From Lateolabrax maculatus (lineage: Eukaryota; Chordata; Actinopteri; Acropomatiformes; Lateolabracidae): 64,000 nt of DNA. Both the position numbers and the translations under genes were made by a program. The stretch covers positions 22,637,001 through 22,701,000 of the forward strand of contig CM062217.1 in NCBI GenBank assembly GCA_031216445.1, given 5' to 3'. The notes beneath the pieces are model-generated. The model was not told the origin of the DNA. It did not search any database and saw only the letters and a program-made list of their open reading frames with translations. Positions 38,008 through 49,929 of the stretch are shown here, piece after piece. Positions within the stretch are counted from its first letter, which is position 1; every line of letters begins with the position of its first letter.

Positions 38008-38165
38008 CAATGAGTGTGTGCAGATTGAGTGCCAGGTCTTCTTTGAGAGAGACATTAAAATGAATAGAGCAGCGTTGCCAGTCTCACATGGACATACATG
38101 TGCACAAACATCCACCCCATCACTCATTACCCCTCTCTTCTTCTTCTTCTCTTTTTCTCCTTTAG

Positions 38166-38297
38166 CCCAATGTGACCTTCATCTGAGTTGAGTGTCTCTA
38201 TTCAACATTCACGAGGAAGACAGAGGCAAAAAAAAACACTGAGAGGGAGGCTAAGAAGAGAAGCACACAGACGCGCGAGGGAGGAGAAGAAAAGCAG
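38166..38297 (+). other. sema4c: Probable internal non-coding (5' UTR) exon
   Basis: A textbook acceptor (a pyrimidine tract of CT and CTT repeats over about 38130-38160, then CTCCTTTAG) precedes 132 nt of purine-rich sequence ending AAAAGCAG before the donor GTAAGAAAG at 38298. In the frame that would continue into the signal-peptide exon there is a TGA at 38184-38186 and no later ATG. Splicing to 53255 would therefore place a stop upstream of the semaphorin start and leave the exon untranslated. A minimal ATGTGA start-stop upstream frame is at 38170-38175. The purine-rich body suits exonic enhancers. The call rests on splice signals alone; a chance pseudo-exon is possible. Confidence 0.5.
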
Positions 38298-38980
38298 GTA
38301 AGAAAGTAAAAACAGAACAAAGGGTGGAGAAGAAAAACACAACAGCCTCTATTCTGCCTCCTCTGAAACCTTCCTCAGCAAACAGCATGACTGCCAGAGC
38401 AAATGAATGAGGAAAACAGAGGAAAGAAAGGAGGGGACTGGGGGAGCATGTAAAATGAGAAAAGAATCAAAAGAAAGAAGAAAGTGAGTATGAGGAGGAA
38501 AAGGAGAACCACGCTACAGGGAGGAGGATGGCAGTTGTCATAACAGGACATGGAAATTACAGACATTTTCAGGTACCCCCGGAAAGAAATTATTCTGAAG
38601 GGAGACAAAGAGAAAGAGGAGAGAGATGCGAGAGCAGTAAGATAAGAAAAAAGCAAACGGAAAGAAAGAAAAAGTAGAATTCGGGTAGGATATTGGATTT
38701 CAAAGCATTCTGTTAAAAAAAGATGCTGAACATTATGGGTGTGAGAGTGTGTGCATGTATGTCGGGGGCTCACACCCTATCTGGATTGTGTGTATGAGTG
38801 AGGCGGCTGCATTTCGCCTGAAGCGTAAAAATGGAATGTGAGGAAGAAAATGTATTGGATTCCATCACTGCCGCCAGTAAAGTGAAGTTTAGGTTTACTG
38901 AAAATTTTTGTTTGATTTGTGTTTAGTGCACTTAATCATCATTTCCATCATGATCTAATGTTTAGTCTAAATGAAATTTT

Positions 38981-39064
38981 TTTTGCCCTGGGTTTTGCCT
39001 CTCAGGCTACATAAGCTGCCCTAACCGAGCTTATGTAGCCTGAGAGGCAAAACCCAGGGCAAAA
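38981..39064. repeat. Perfect 37-bp inverted repeat with 10-nt spacer
   Basis: The left arm 38981-39017 and right arm 39028-39064 are exact reverse complements over 37 bp, separated by GCCCTAACCG. The arm reads TTTTGCCCTGGGTTTTGCCT at its start. The absence of mismatches implies recent origin or active homogenisation. Neither arm resembles the mobile elements nearby, and I see no target-site duplication. Confidence 0.97.
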
Positions 39065-39109
39065 GTTTTTTGTTTTGATCAAATGCATTTAAAATGACAC
39101 AGCCCCTCT

Positions 39110-39572
39110 ACAGGACAGTCAGAGCTAAGCTGAGATAACCTGTCCTGTCTGTCAGTTCCACATGAAGCTGGACGCAGGAGAAGGTTCCCTTATCTTAGCA
39201 TAAAGACTGAAAACAGGGGGGAAGCAGCCAGCCTGGCTCTGTCCTACAGTAGCAAAATCCGCATAGCAGCATCTCTAAAGCTCTTAATGAACACAACAAA
39301 TGTAAAGATGACAAGTTGTGGTTTTACGGGGGGGTTTTGTGCCAGACTATTTCTTGGCCGGGAACAGATATTTTCTGGAGTCTTCTCTGTTTGTCTGGCA
39401 ACCTCACGGCGACAACAAGACTTCCAAGATTTGTTGTCTTCATGCTAAGCGAACATCTCCTGGCTCCAGGTCCATATTGAACATATAGATATGATAGTGA
39501 TATCAATCCTCTCACACAACTCTTGGCAAGAAAGCAAATGCGCGCATTTCCCAAAATCAACTACTCATTTAA
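39110..39572. mobile_element. Family A foldback element
   Basis: The left half is in reverse sense (TTATCTTAGCATAAAGACTG and AGCAGCCAGCCTGGCTCTGT). The right end, in forward sense, has GTGATATCAATCCTCTCACA and TTTCCCAAAATCAACTACTC before TTTAAG. The centre between about 39290 and 39440 is diverged. It begins about 45 bp right of the perfect hairpin. Confidence 0.65.
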
Positions 39573-41373
39573 GGCCCTTATCATTTTCCAGCTCATATTG
39601 TGCTTTAGTGGGTGCATAATCCCAAACAAATTTGCAATGAAGTTACCACAAACCAATTTACCCACTAAAGGGGGACCCAGGCAGTTGTCTGTTTTGCTGG
39701 TTTGATCACCGTGATCAAAAAATGCAATAAACAATTTTTCGATTATGACGTGTCATGCGCCTCAGTAAGTGTCAAGTCAGAACCCCAGCTTCCGGATGGC
39801 TACTCCTATACTCATAGGATCGAGGGTTGTAATCCATAACCAACACTCTATTGTGCTCCCTTTACTCCTGAAACCAAACGTGTGTCCCTGTCATAGTAGG
39901 AGCCCAGATGTCACTGTGTGTGATACACTGTAAATGCGTGGGAGCGTGCGTGTAAGTCGGTAGCCATCTCTTGTTTAGAGTGTGTGATGAAGGGCTCCCA
40001 TTTACAATCAGTATCCTTTTGGATCGAGCGACTGGGAGCTCCAGCAGACTTGAGTAAATTGCCTCAGATAAAAAAGGTTATTTGCATCCTCACTCTCACC
40101 TACACAATACAGAGACGCATAGGCCGAATAGGGAGGCGCTTACATACACCAGGACGACAACAGCGACCAAGCTGCACACACACATTCACACATATCAACA
40201 CAGAGGCATGAAAAAAAAAAACAGCCGCAGGCAACTTTGCTCCATTCCCATTCCTCAGTCCACTCTTTTTTTCTGCAAGTGTGTTTGTTTCTCTCTCACA
40301 CACTGTCACAATGCACTCATCCCCCGCTCTCTCTAATAATACTGGATCTCTCTTTCTCTCCCTCTCTCTCTCTTTCTCTATCTGTGTCTCTCAGGGAGTG
40401 TGTTTTATCTCTGTGAGGATATTGGTTGCCGATCATAAATAGCTTTTCTCTGACAGGGTGCCATCACAGATACAGAGAGTTGGGGGGGTAAGGGAGGAGT
40501 AAGGGGAGCATGTCAGTTAGAGGAGAGAGATGGAGGGAGTGATAGAGGGACGAAGAGGAAGGACAAGAAAATGCAGGAAAGATGGAGGTCATGTACATCA
40601 AGGCAGTGAGAGGTGTCATGCATGCAAAAAATAAATGTACTGCACTGATATGCACAGTCCCAAACACACCCAGTACACCCAAGAACTAACACAACCCTGC
40701 ACACGGAGATACATGTAATAGAACACAACCCACTGTTGTGAATCCTCAAACAGCGGCTGAGACCTTACGTCAGCTGCAGAGAGATACAGGCCTTTATCTT
40801 AAAGAAGCTTATATTTAATACGTTTCTTCATTCCTAATCCTAATACAATGTTGTTGTTTTTTTTTCAGTATCATGACTCCCTGTCTTCTGCTCTACTCGT
40901 GTTTTTATTATCTATTAATGCAAACTCAATCCCAGTCGCTTTCACTCGCCAAGTGCCATTTTGTTTTGGATCGTTTTCCAGTGAAACACTTCCTGCTGTG
41001 ATGTTTCACATTTAAACCCTTACAGGGCCTCGATGGGCATACGGTGAGTACAGTGAGTCTGGTAGGCTGTGTACAGATTGAATAAAATAAAGAGGTGTTG
41101 ATATGTAGAACTGTCCCTTGAACATAAATACTCATTCTAATTGTGTTTGATATGTTTTGGTTTTGGATTTTCCATTCATTGTTAAGCTACCGTCTACGAT
41201 ACGAGACACTTCCTGCAACAATGTTTCATATTAACAGCGTCAGAGGGCATAATCCTGCCCAATCTGCAAGGTAGACCTTTAATGTGAAGCATCCACAGGA
41301 AATGTTGATTTTCACTAACAGTAGCTTAACTCTGAACAACACAATAAAATAAAAAAACAGCAGAATGTTTTTG

Positions 41374-41443
41374 TGTCCTCGTTCACTAAATAATTCCAGT
41401 CTCAGCTACTTCTGAGACTGGAATTATTTAGTGAACGAGGACA
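41374..41443. repeat. Perfect 32-bp inverted repeat with 6-nt spacer
   Basis: The left arm 41374-41405 and right arm 41412-41443 are exact reverse complements over 32 bp around CTACTT. A short further match, AATGT outside the left arm and ACATT outside the right, suggests a slightly longer ancestral palindrome with a small insertion on the left. There is no relation in sequence to the hairpin at 38981. Confidence 0.97.
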
Positions 41444-43537
41444 ACATTTCTGTTGAAAGAAACCCAGACTGGTTGACACGTTGTACTGATAGAATTAGTT
41501 TTGGTAATGCACATTATGTTGAAATGCTTTTAGGGTTGTTAATCACATCAACCCGTCTTTGAGTAATGGCCTTCTTTTGAGTATTGCAATGCATCCATAT
41601 ACGTATATTCATTAGCTGCAGTAAACATGCAGGAGGCCTCTTCTGCCAGTTGTAAGTATATTGAAGAAATGATGCTTGCCCAAGTGTCTGGCTCGCACAC
41701 ACTGGCTCCCCTCCGTCAGGTTTGATGAGGTGAACGAGTGTGAACCTGCCGCAGCTCGCATTCCTCCATCCCCTCTCCACGCGGCAGCAGTCCTTGTCTC
41801 TCTATCGATCCCAGCTTATCTTCCCGTAAACCCAGACCTCTTTTCTCTCCCGCTCACCGCTCGCCAGCTCCCATCCTCCCCTCCTCCATCTTCATTGCTA
41901 TCGATCACCCCGCGTGTTCAACAAAGTAGAGAGCAGGCAGTGGTTAGTGTCGAGCCGGGCCGGAGGAGTGCTGCTCGCGGCTCGCGTATCGCCTTTCCCT
42001 CCTAATGGGCCCAATCAGGCTCTTAATAGACCCTGCGTTAGAGCATCGAGGCCCGCCACTCTTTTCTTGCTCCTCTCACCTTTCACTCCTCCTCTCTTCT
42101 CTTCGACAAATATCGGCCCCGCAATGTTGGTCTGCCAGGTGCATTTTTAGCTGATGACGGTTGATTTGGCTAACTGATCTGATAGCTGTCGTTGGCAGAT
42201 TTTTATACATTTATTCATCCGGGGAAGGGTTTGCTTCTGCTGAGTGAGCACACGCTTCTTCAGAAAACATCCCGCTTTGCATTTTTCACAGTGATGCACA
42301 TTCATTCCTGGGAGCTGCCCAGTACAACCACAGTCTGCTAATTTTGGCCACTAGGAACTGCCCAGTACCAGAAGCTCGAGTCTTTCATTGTTTCCAGACT
42401 TGTCTTAGTCGCTGAGCACATTGAATCTAGCTGGGTTAAGTGCCTTGCTCAAGGGCGTTTTCATTTTTAGTAGTTGTTGAGTTAGTGGAAAGCATCTCTT
42501 GCTTTTTTCCTTTACAGCGTTGCTTTCCTTCCAGGGATTTGAAAGGCTTATGAATGAAAAGTAAAGCAGGAAAGCGCATAACTGCCCACGTGTCTTGTTT
42601 CTTGCCTTATCAGATGTCACCTTGTTTCCAGATTTTCACAAACTAACTTGATTGGTGCAGTGTCACCATCAACAATAGTGATGAGGATGATGAAAGCAGC
42701 TCAGGTCCAGTTTTAACCATTTGGTTCAATGAAAAACGGCATTTTTAGTTTGGAGAAAAAAAAAACGCTCAATACGTTTGACACGGACTGTCACCGAGCT
42801 CACAAATCGCACAGTAGAGCCCCAAGATACACAACATCTGACTAACATGAACACATATTGAAAGAAACACTCTAAATTCAGCTAAATCTAAATGCTAATA
42901 CAGAAGGCAGCTGGGGAAGTGGACAGAGTTAAATGTGCTGAAAGCAGGCAGTGGTGTAGCAGCAAGATTGCAGTGCTCAGTGTTGATGCATGCAGAATAA
43001 GTGTTTCTGTAGACCATCTAGTGTTAGAGATAGGATAGGTTGTGGCCATAAACTGTGTGTTTGGACCGACATGTGACTATAAAATTACTGAAAGCTCCTT
43101 GGAAAGCTGTAAAAATAGATAATAAATAAAAACGCTACTTTGCGTCCCTGAATAGGAAACTTAACCATGAAAGCCTGCACCGGATGTCATTATATTCATC
43201 TGTCCGTCAATACAAACCTCCCTCCCCACCTGCCCACCACTGAGGTGCGTGGGCTGTTTCTAGAGGAGTCCAGCTAGGTGTAACCTTTCTGCCCTGTGGC
43301 ACCTCACTGAGATGCAGGGCTCAGTGCTCAGCGTGAACTCCTGAACTCTTCCCGAAAGAAAACGCTCAGAGAAAAAGGAGCTGGGGAGAGGGGAGAGGAT
43401 AGAGAGAGTGGGAGGGGAAAGCAAAAGAGCGCTACCGGACAGATAGCCCCCTAGGAGCATAGTGGGCGGCCATCCCCAAGCTAGAATACACTGTGAGTGT
43501 TTCAGAGACTGGCAGCCAGAGAGGGGAACCAAAGCGA

Positions 43538-43552
43538 GGGGGGGGGGGGGGG
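43538..43552 (+). repeat. Poly-G homopolymer (15 nt)
   Basis: Fifteen G, followed by TGGTGTGCGC. Quadruplex-capable. Confidence 0.93.
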
Positions 43553-44039
43553 TGGTGTGCGCGTGGGCGTGTGTGTGTCATAGTGTTTTGCATTCACACG
43601 CCCAGCGGTTGTTGTTCCGAAATGAGACAGTACGTCGGGTGCCTGCAGGCGTCAATACGACCATTTCTATTATTCAGAGCTGATTACAGCGCTAAATCGT
43701 ACAGCAGTGAATACTTTTTAATGAGCTTTGAAATACAACAGAGAAAGTTTGTCAGCTTTTTTGTTTGTCTGAATCTGGCTGGCGGGGAAAAAAGAACATA
43801 TTTGCCGGAGTGATTTGATTAGTGCGCTGGTGTGTGAGGAGCAGGTTGCAAGATGTGTATGTGCGTCTGCGGGTGTGCATATGACACGTGATCAAGCATT
43901 CCTTTTATGTTTTGTATGCGTGTACAGTGTGCGTGTATGATTGAGACCATGCATGCATGTACGTGTGAGGTAGTCCCTATATAGTGTATGTGTGCAGCAT
44001 TTAAAGTCAGTAATGCAAAAACATTGTGTCTGAATGAAT

Positions 44040-44071
44040 TTGTGTGTGTGTGTGTGTGTGTATGTGTGTGT
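44040..44071. repeat. (GT)n microsatellite
   Basis: About 15 units with one AT interruption. Confidence 0.94.
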
Positions 44072-47000
44072 TTATAAGCCAGTCCCCTTGCCTTGAGCAA
44101 GGCTGATCGACCTGTGACTACATGGTGATCATAGGCTAGCGCGCACACACTGTATGTGCATTGATGACAGGTCGGCACGCTTTCCCAGCATCCCCCAGCC
44201 TGCACATGGGGCAGGCAGGTCGAGGCAGGGCAGAGAGCACGTGGGTTTTACCATTTCTCACTGCACTCATGTGTGCTCATCAGGAACAACATACGCTGGT
44301 CTGACAGCACAAGGTCGACCAGGGGAAAAAAAGGGAGGGGGAGCCCTAGATGGAGAAACTAAGAGAGGGAAAAACAGACAGTGTAAGTGACCTGGTTATT
44401 GTTGGTAATCCTATTTCTGAAATCTCAAGAAAAAATCTGGTTTTCACAATCTGGTTAAAGAATTAAGACTAATCTGGTTAATGTACAGTAGCTAGATGGG
44501 GAATCTCTTACATAAATGTATTCTCATTGCAGCGTTCAATGGTCCGTATCCTGACTAATCACACAAACAAGTCTATAATCGTTACTGTAAGTTAATCGAC
44601 ATAATCCTGTAAATCAATATAATTTCTATAAATACAAGTTCTACAAGTAGCACAGAACCAGGTCTGATTATTTTACTCGTTAGCAACTTTTACCAGAGGC
44701 TCATACACTGAGTGAACTCAGCTGTGACTAACGGAAATTAAAACCATGGACCTCCTGGGCACGGGGGTGAAAACCAATGATTAGAATCATCTATGATCAG
44801 TAAAAACTCTCCACTCAAACTCAAACTAGTGAATTTCTTTAGGGTTGGCTTTCAGCTCCTTTAGGTGGATAATGATGGCTGCAAAGAATTTCATAGATTC
44901 AGTCGGATACCCCTCAAATATTGTTAACATGGCTATCGTGTTCGCAAACGGTTGCCTATTTACAGACCCAGTAGATGCAAGGCAACATTAGCATCAATTT
45001 GGAATTGTGTTTGTCTCCACCTGATGAATGTTAGTACAATATTCACTCTCCCTTTAGCTCAATAGTGGTGACTTTTCTCCATACCACGTCCACTCTCCAA
45101 ATGTGTGGAGCAAGATATGCTTCCTTCAGTTGTGTGTTCACCGCCACAGACCGAGAGCACAGATGGTCTCACTGTCCGATTAGCTGGACATCAGTCTCTC
45201 TGGTTTCATCTCGCCTGCACCTCCTCTTCTATCACTTCTTCTGGTCTGAGCAGGTGTTTGGCCCGCAGTCAGAGTCCAAATCAGATCCATTTCATCTGTA
45301 ATCAGCTGGAGCCCCTGGCACTGATGGAATAGATCAGAGCGCCGATCAAAGAATTATAAGCCGACCACGCCTGACCAGCCGACCGTGACATGGACAAGGC
45401 GGCAAGAGGGGAGGGGGGGAGCTACAGCAGGGATGAAAGGAGAGAAGATGGAGATTTGAAGGCCTGCAGAATCTCCCAGGGGAGAGACATGAAAGAGCTG
45501 GGTGCTAGGGGGAGGCAGCAGGGAGGCAAGGATGTTACACTGCAAGCTCTCATGGGAGTTTCTTTTTTTCTTTTTTTGACGTTTCCATCAAGTACAAATG
45601 GGTTGTTTAAAGTCAAATGCGGTGCTCAGTTCCGCTTCAATTTGAGGTAATTAGGATGGGAAGTGAATTCCAATCACAATGTGAAAGGAAAGTCAATGAC
45701 ATTAACATAATGCAGTTGAATTGCTTGACGCCCCGTTGCTGGTTAGCAAATCTTTAATTGCGTGCAGATATGGGAAATCATGCGCTCAGGTGCATGGAAA
45801 TCGATGGGTGGCTCCACATATTGATGGCAGCAGTTTTAAAGGGGGATTTCAAACACTTTTTAGAATATGTAAACATCATGTTAGATGTTTCAGAAAGACG
45901 CTTACAGCAAGTGCGATCACACACGCTTTCGCATTCATCTCCTACATTCATACACACATTCACACACTGCATGCAGCTGATCAAACCCCTCTTTGATAAT
46001 CAGTCTTTCATCCGTGCCAGCTCAGCATCAACACACTGCACAATCTGCCAGCACATCACCCACACACACACACACGCAGCCATAAACACACAGCTCTTTA
46101 ATGTGAGCTGGTCAGCACAGTGTGTTCACACCTTTATTCAGAGATATGCTAGTTAATGCTATCACTGAGATGCAGACTCACTCATGCTTGATATTGCCTT
46201 TAAACTGTGCATTCAAACCATGCACCCTCTCATACACAAACACACACACTCTACTTGCTTTAACTGTCCACCTGTGTCTTTGTACAAAGACTCTCAGACG
46301 TGGGTGGGTGTGCTCTCGTGTATTTCACTGTCAATGGAGTGTCCATGTCTGCTCCATTAGCTCCACACTGTGAATAAAAGCAGTGCAGGTGCTCTGTTGC
46401 CACAAGAAAAAGCTTCTCAGTTCAGTGTAGAGCGCTATTTTTTTCCCAGCCCTGTTGCACACATGGCTCTGCAGCACTGTATGAATAAATGAGAAGAAAT
46501 CGCAAAAAAATGCTGAAGTCCATGTTGACTTCCCTCACAACCCACAAGTCATCAATTTTGCAGGGAGCGCTGTAACACAATATTTTTTCCACTCAGATTT
46601 CATAGCCATTTTGCTCTGGACTTGAACCCAGAACCTTGAAATCTCTCCTTTGATGCATCACCACAGCTGGAGCCATTGTATATTTTTACATTTATATTCC
46701 AGACATTTAGCTAAAGCTGTCAGACTTACAGCGTGTGAGCTCAGATTCAAATCACTAAAACTGTTTTTAAGGTACCTCCATGTTTTTAAAGGCTGATCTT
46801 TGATCACAATGTTCCAGCTGTAGAAGATCTGCTAAATTGGTAAAATTATCATATGAAACATCTTCTCCCAAGGCTCGCTGGTGGGTTCACAGACTGCCTG
46901 ATAACATTTTGAACCTTCAGAATACATTTCAATCACAAAAATGAAACTAGGTCAACTCGGGTCACAAATTAGCATTTTGCAGTGAATCCTTCGGTTTGAA

Positions 47001-47462
47001 GAATTTGTCTTTAAGAGCTCTCTCTGAAAGTAAAGTTCAAAATGCTGAACCATCCCACTAATCAAACTGTTTCTCTTACAGGACCCACATTTGTCTTTTA
47101 CACTGACATCCACTGCCTGTATGATGGAGTTTCTTCTGTGGTCACAAAGAACTAAAATACTATCATGCTATCAAGTAATCTTTGTCTATTGTTTAGTCCT
47201 TAAAGTCTTTTTAAAACAAGTGGAATTAATCTGTGCAGTGAGATCTTTCTGCTTTGACCTAAATGCTTACATGCTCACAATGACACTGCTAACGTGAATT
47301 TAGCAGTTATAATGTTCTCCATGTTGTTTACCATACCATACATTTATTAATTAGCACTAAAAACAAACGACCACTGAGGCTGACCGATATGTAATATTAG
47401 TATGTTATCACTGACCACAGTATTTGGATAAATTAAGGCTTTGATGCTGTTATATGAAAACT

Positions 47463-47700
47463 CAGGGGATCACCAAAATGATCACAATTCATCCTGTGGG
47501 GACCACGAATGTCGGTGTCAAATTCAGAGCAGTCCATCCAATAGCTGTCAAGACATTTCACTGAAAAAAACAAATGTCACCCTCATGGTGGCACTAAAGG
47601 AGAAGTCAGGGGATCACCAAAGTCAGTAGGATTCATTCTCTGGGGACCATGAATGTCAATCTATTTAATCTATCCAAAAGTTGTTGAGACATTTTGTCTT
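47463..47700 (+). repeat. Two-unit diverged tandem repeat (period about 144 bp)
   Basis: Both units begin with CAGGGGATCACCAAA (47463 and 47607). Each continues with CTGTGGGGACCACGAATGTC or CTCTGGGGACCATGAATGTC and ends in a TTGTTGAGACATTT-like word. The words match my memory of a dispersed tandem-structured teleost repeat. It is non-coding. Confidence 0.75.
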
Positions 47701-48160
47701 TTACTAGTAATTACTACAATTCTATGTTTTTAGTCTTGGTTTCAATACTTGGCTTCAATGTCCCATGATGCTCTGCACTTTCAGAGGCTTTGCCACCCTA
47801 ACAGCATTCAGTTTGCTGGCACTTTTTTTCCTTTTTTCTTTTTCTTTGCAAATGATCCAGTGAATGACGGCTATCAGCAGCCTCAGAAAACCGTACACGT
47901 CCAAGCATTTATGCACCAGTGCTGCTCCAACTTCCCACTATCATGATTTCAAAGTGAGGGGAATGCAGCATAAAAGTCCTGGAGCCACTGTCATCCCTTC
48001 GTCCACGAGGTGTGAAATCGTTTGATCCAGTTTGTTCTATTTAGGTGAAACAGCTTTTGTATGTGTGAGAGTTTGCACTTGTGTGAATTTGTATGTGTGT
48101 ATTTTTAAACGGCCCCCAGAGCACTAAAAGGTGGAGGGAAAGGGGAGGGGACGGGGCTGC

Positions 48161-48186
48161 AGGAAGGAAGGAAGGAAGGAAGGAAG
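48161..48186. repeat. (GGAA)n tetranucleotide repeat
   Basis: Six GGAA/GAAG units. Clustered GGAA matches the core of ETS-factor sites, though arrays occur widely by slippage. Confidence 0.93.
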
Positions 48187-48472
48187 ACAGCTGACGGTAG
48201 CTGCTGTGTTTGTTTTGCGGGGAGGCGAGAGGGGAGATGAAGGATGGGAGCCGTCCTTTAGTCCATCCGTCCGTAGGTGTGTGTGTGTGTGTGTTTGTAG
48301 GGGCAGTTACGGGTTAATGGACATTAAGTCTGTCCCAGTGTGATAGTCTGAGTGGAGGGCGGTGGGTAATGTGTCCTGGCTCTCTGTAACCCACAAAAAG
48401 GGTCAGAGGTCGGGGTCGAAAGTCAAACAGTGCCTGGAAGGACTAGCAATCAGCTGGGACTGGATCAGAGGT

Positions 48473-48474
48473 TG

Positions 48475-48535
<61 letters not shown>

Positions 48536-48562
48536 TGTGTGTGTGTGTGTGAGTGAGTGTGT
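48473..48562. repeat. Long (GT)n microsatellite
   Basis: About 90 bp of GT repeats with a few GG and GA interruptions, the longest GT array in the window. A shorter array lies at 48278-48296. Confidence 0.96.
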
Positions 48563-48818
48563 AGGAAAAGGCTGCCAGGAAAGAAGAGGGAAAATGAAGG
48601 GCAGGAAGAGGACAATGGAAAACACTGACACACAGAGGTGAAGAAAAGAGGACAGACAGATGGGAGTTGAAAACGTTCTTCTTTTCTCCTCTTTCCCCCC
48701 GACATCCGCTCATTTCGAGGAAATGACCCTGCTTTGCTCCTCCCCCTTATAGTACCTCCAAATACACTGAGAAGGAACACACGCACGCACACATTCAGGC
48801 AAAAAACACGCACGCACG

Positions 48819-48841
48819 CTCACACACACACACACACACAC
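48819..48841. repeat. (CA)n microsatellite
   Basis: CA array preceded by CGCACGCACGCTC, about 260 bp from the large GT array and inverted relative to it. Confidence 0.93.
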
Positions 48842-49573
48842 CCGCATACTATGACACAAATCGACAAGCGCAGCCAAAACACTCACCGGAGCTCAGCAGC
48901 CTAATCAGAACATGTGGCCTATTTCTCTGTATGTTTTAATGAGCTCTCCATTGTGGAGCGCTGACTGATATTATTAGGCTGCCGTGTCTCAGCTCATTAG
49001 CTAAACCAAGCTCAACAACAACACCAGCAGCTAAAAGATGATTTGATACCGCCTGCAGAGTTATGCGACACCGCAGGACCTTAAAGAGGCCGTGGTGAGA
49101 GACGGAGAAAGTGAGTTAATTTGGTCACCGGGGGAGAGCCGGGCTGAATCGGGGCTTCTTACGGCTCAGCGAGGGACTGTAAGAGTCGGTTTGATTGAAA
49201 GAAAAAGAAAAATACATCACAGGCTGACTTCAGCCGTCTCCCCCGGCTTTCATAAAGTTCCCAGCAGATGTGGCTTGAAGATTCAGTGTGCAATTTTAGC
49301 CGCAGAGTGGCGTCAAGCGAAGAGAAGTCGTCAACAACACTGAACAGAAAACAATACCGCAGCTAGATAATCTGTTCTTGGTTGATTGTTATTGCTTCAT
49401 GGTTAATGGCTCCATTTTCTATATTGGCGCTGTATGGGATCCCTCTGCTATATGCTATTAAAGCAGCTAAATGAATGGCGCTGAACTGAAGATGATGGCT
49501 GTGCAGGTTTTTAAATGGCTTGTACAGGTACGTGCTCTCAGGTAATCTGCTAATAGGTTTATGTTATAGACAG

Positions 49574-49929
49574 AGGTGCTTTACTGCACTACTTCTATTT
49601 TAAGCTACTTTATACTTCTGCGAGGTAATATTGTACATTTATTTGACAGCTGTTTCTACTTATGTTTAGAGGTTACGTTAAGATTTTCTGTACAAAACAC
49701 GTGACCACATTAAAATGCTGGGAACTTGTTAGCATAAGTAATGATCAGATATGGTTTAACGTATATTCTGCAGCATAAGGAGTACTTTAGCTGATAATAC
49801 TTAGTACTCCGACTCAAGTAGAATTTTGAATGCAGTACTTTTACTTGTATTATTTTTTCATGGTAGTATAGCTACTCTTGCTTTAAATTAAGGGATAGTA
49901 AATAATCTGTGTACTTCTTCCACCACTGC
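49574..49929. mobile_element. Non-autonomous teleost element, copy 1
   Basis: It contains CTACTTTATACTTCTGCGAG and ATTTATTTGACAGCTGTTTC and ends with GTACTTCTTCCACCACTG. That terminus is the reverse complement of the CAGTGGTGGAA-type start seen at 62654, so both ends of this family appear in the window. The left edge of this copy is uncertain. It is non-coding. Confidence 0.7.

Larger units (their letters stand above)
11668..38165 (+). other. sema4c: Inferred intron 1 (about 26.5 kb)
   Basis: It runs from the donor at 11668 to the acceptor TTTAG ending at 38165, which follows a long CT tract. I see no coding exon inside on either strand. It contains many CA/GT arrays, several inverted-repeat elements, a LINE tail and stretches of ordinary complex sequence. 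A consensus-like donor at 24478 has no credible paired exon. If the first-exon call is wrong, this is simply upstream or intronic DNA without genes. Confidence 0.4.

Noticed and set aside
38981..41443. CRISPR-like repeat array
   Set aside because: The two hairpins differ in sequence, occur once each and have no regular spacers. The genome is clearly vertebrate.
42430..42465. SINE-like word TGCCTTGCTCAAGGGCG
   Set aside because: An isolated 17-nt match without a B box or tail. A similar word at about 29893-29908 is equally isolated.
46685..46735. SINE or LINE tail resembling CATTTAGCAGACGCTTTTAT-type sequence
   Set aside because: Only short blocks (CAGACATTTAGCTAAAGCTG, ACTTACAG) agree, which is too little to call an element.
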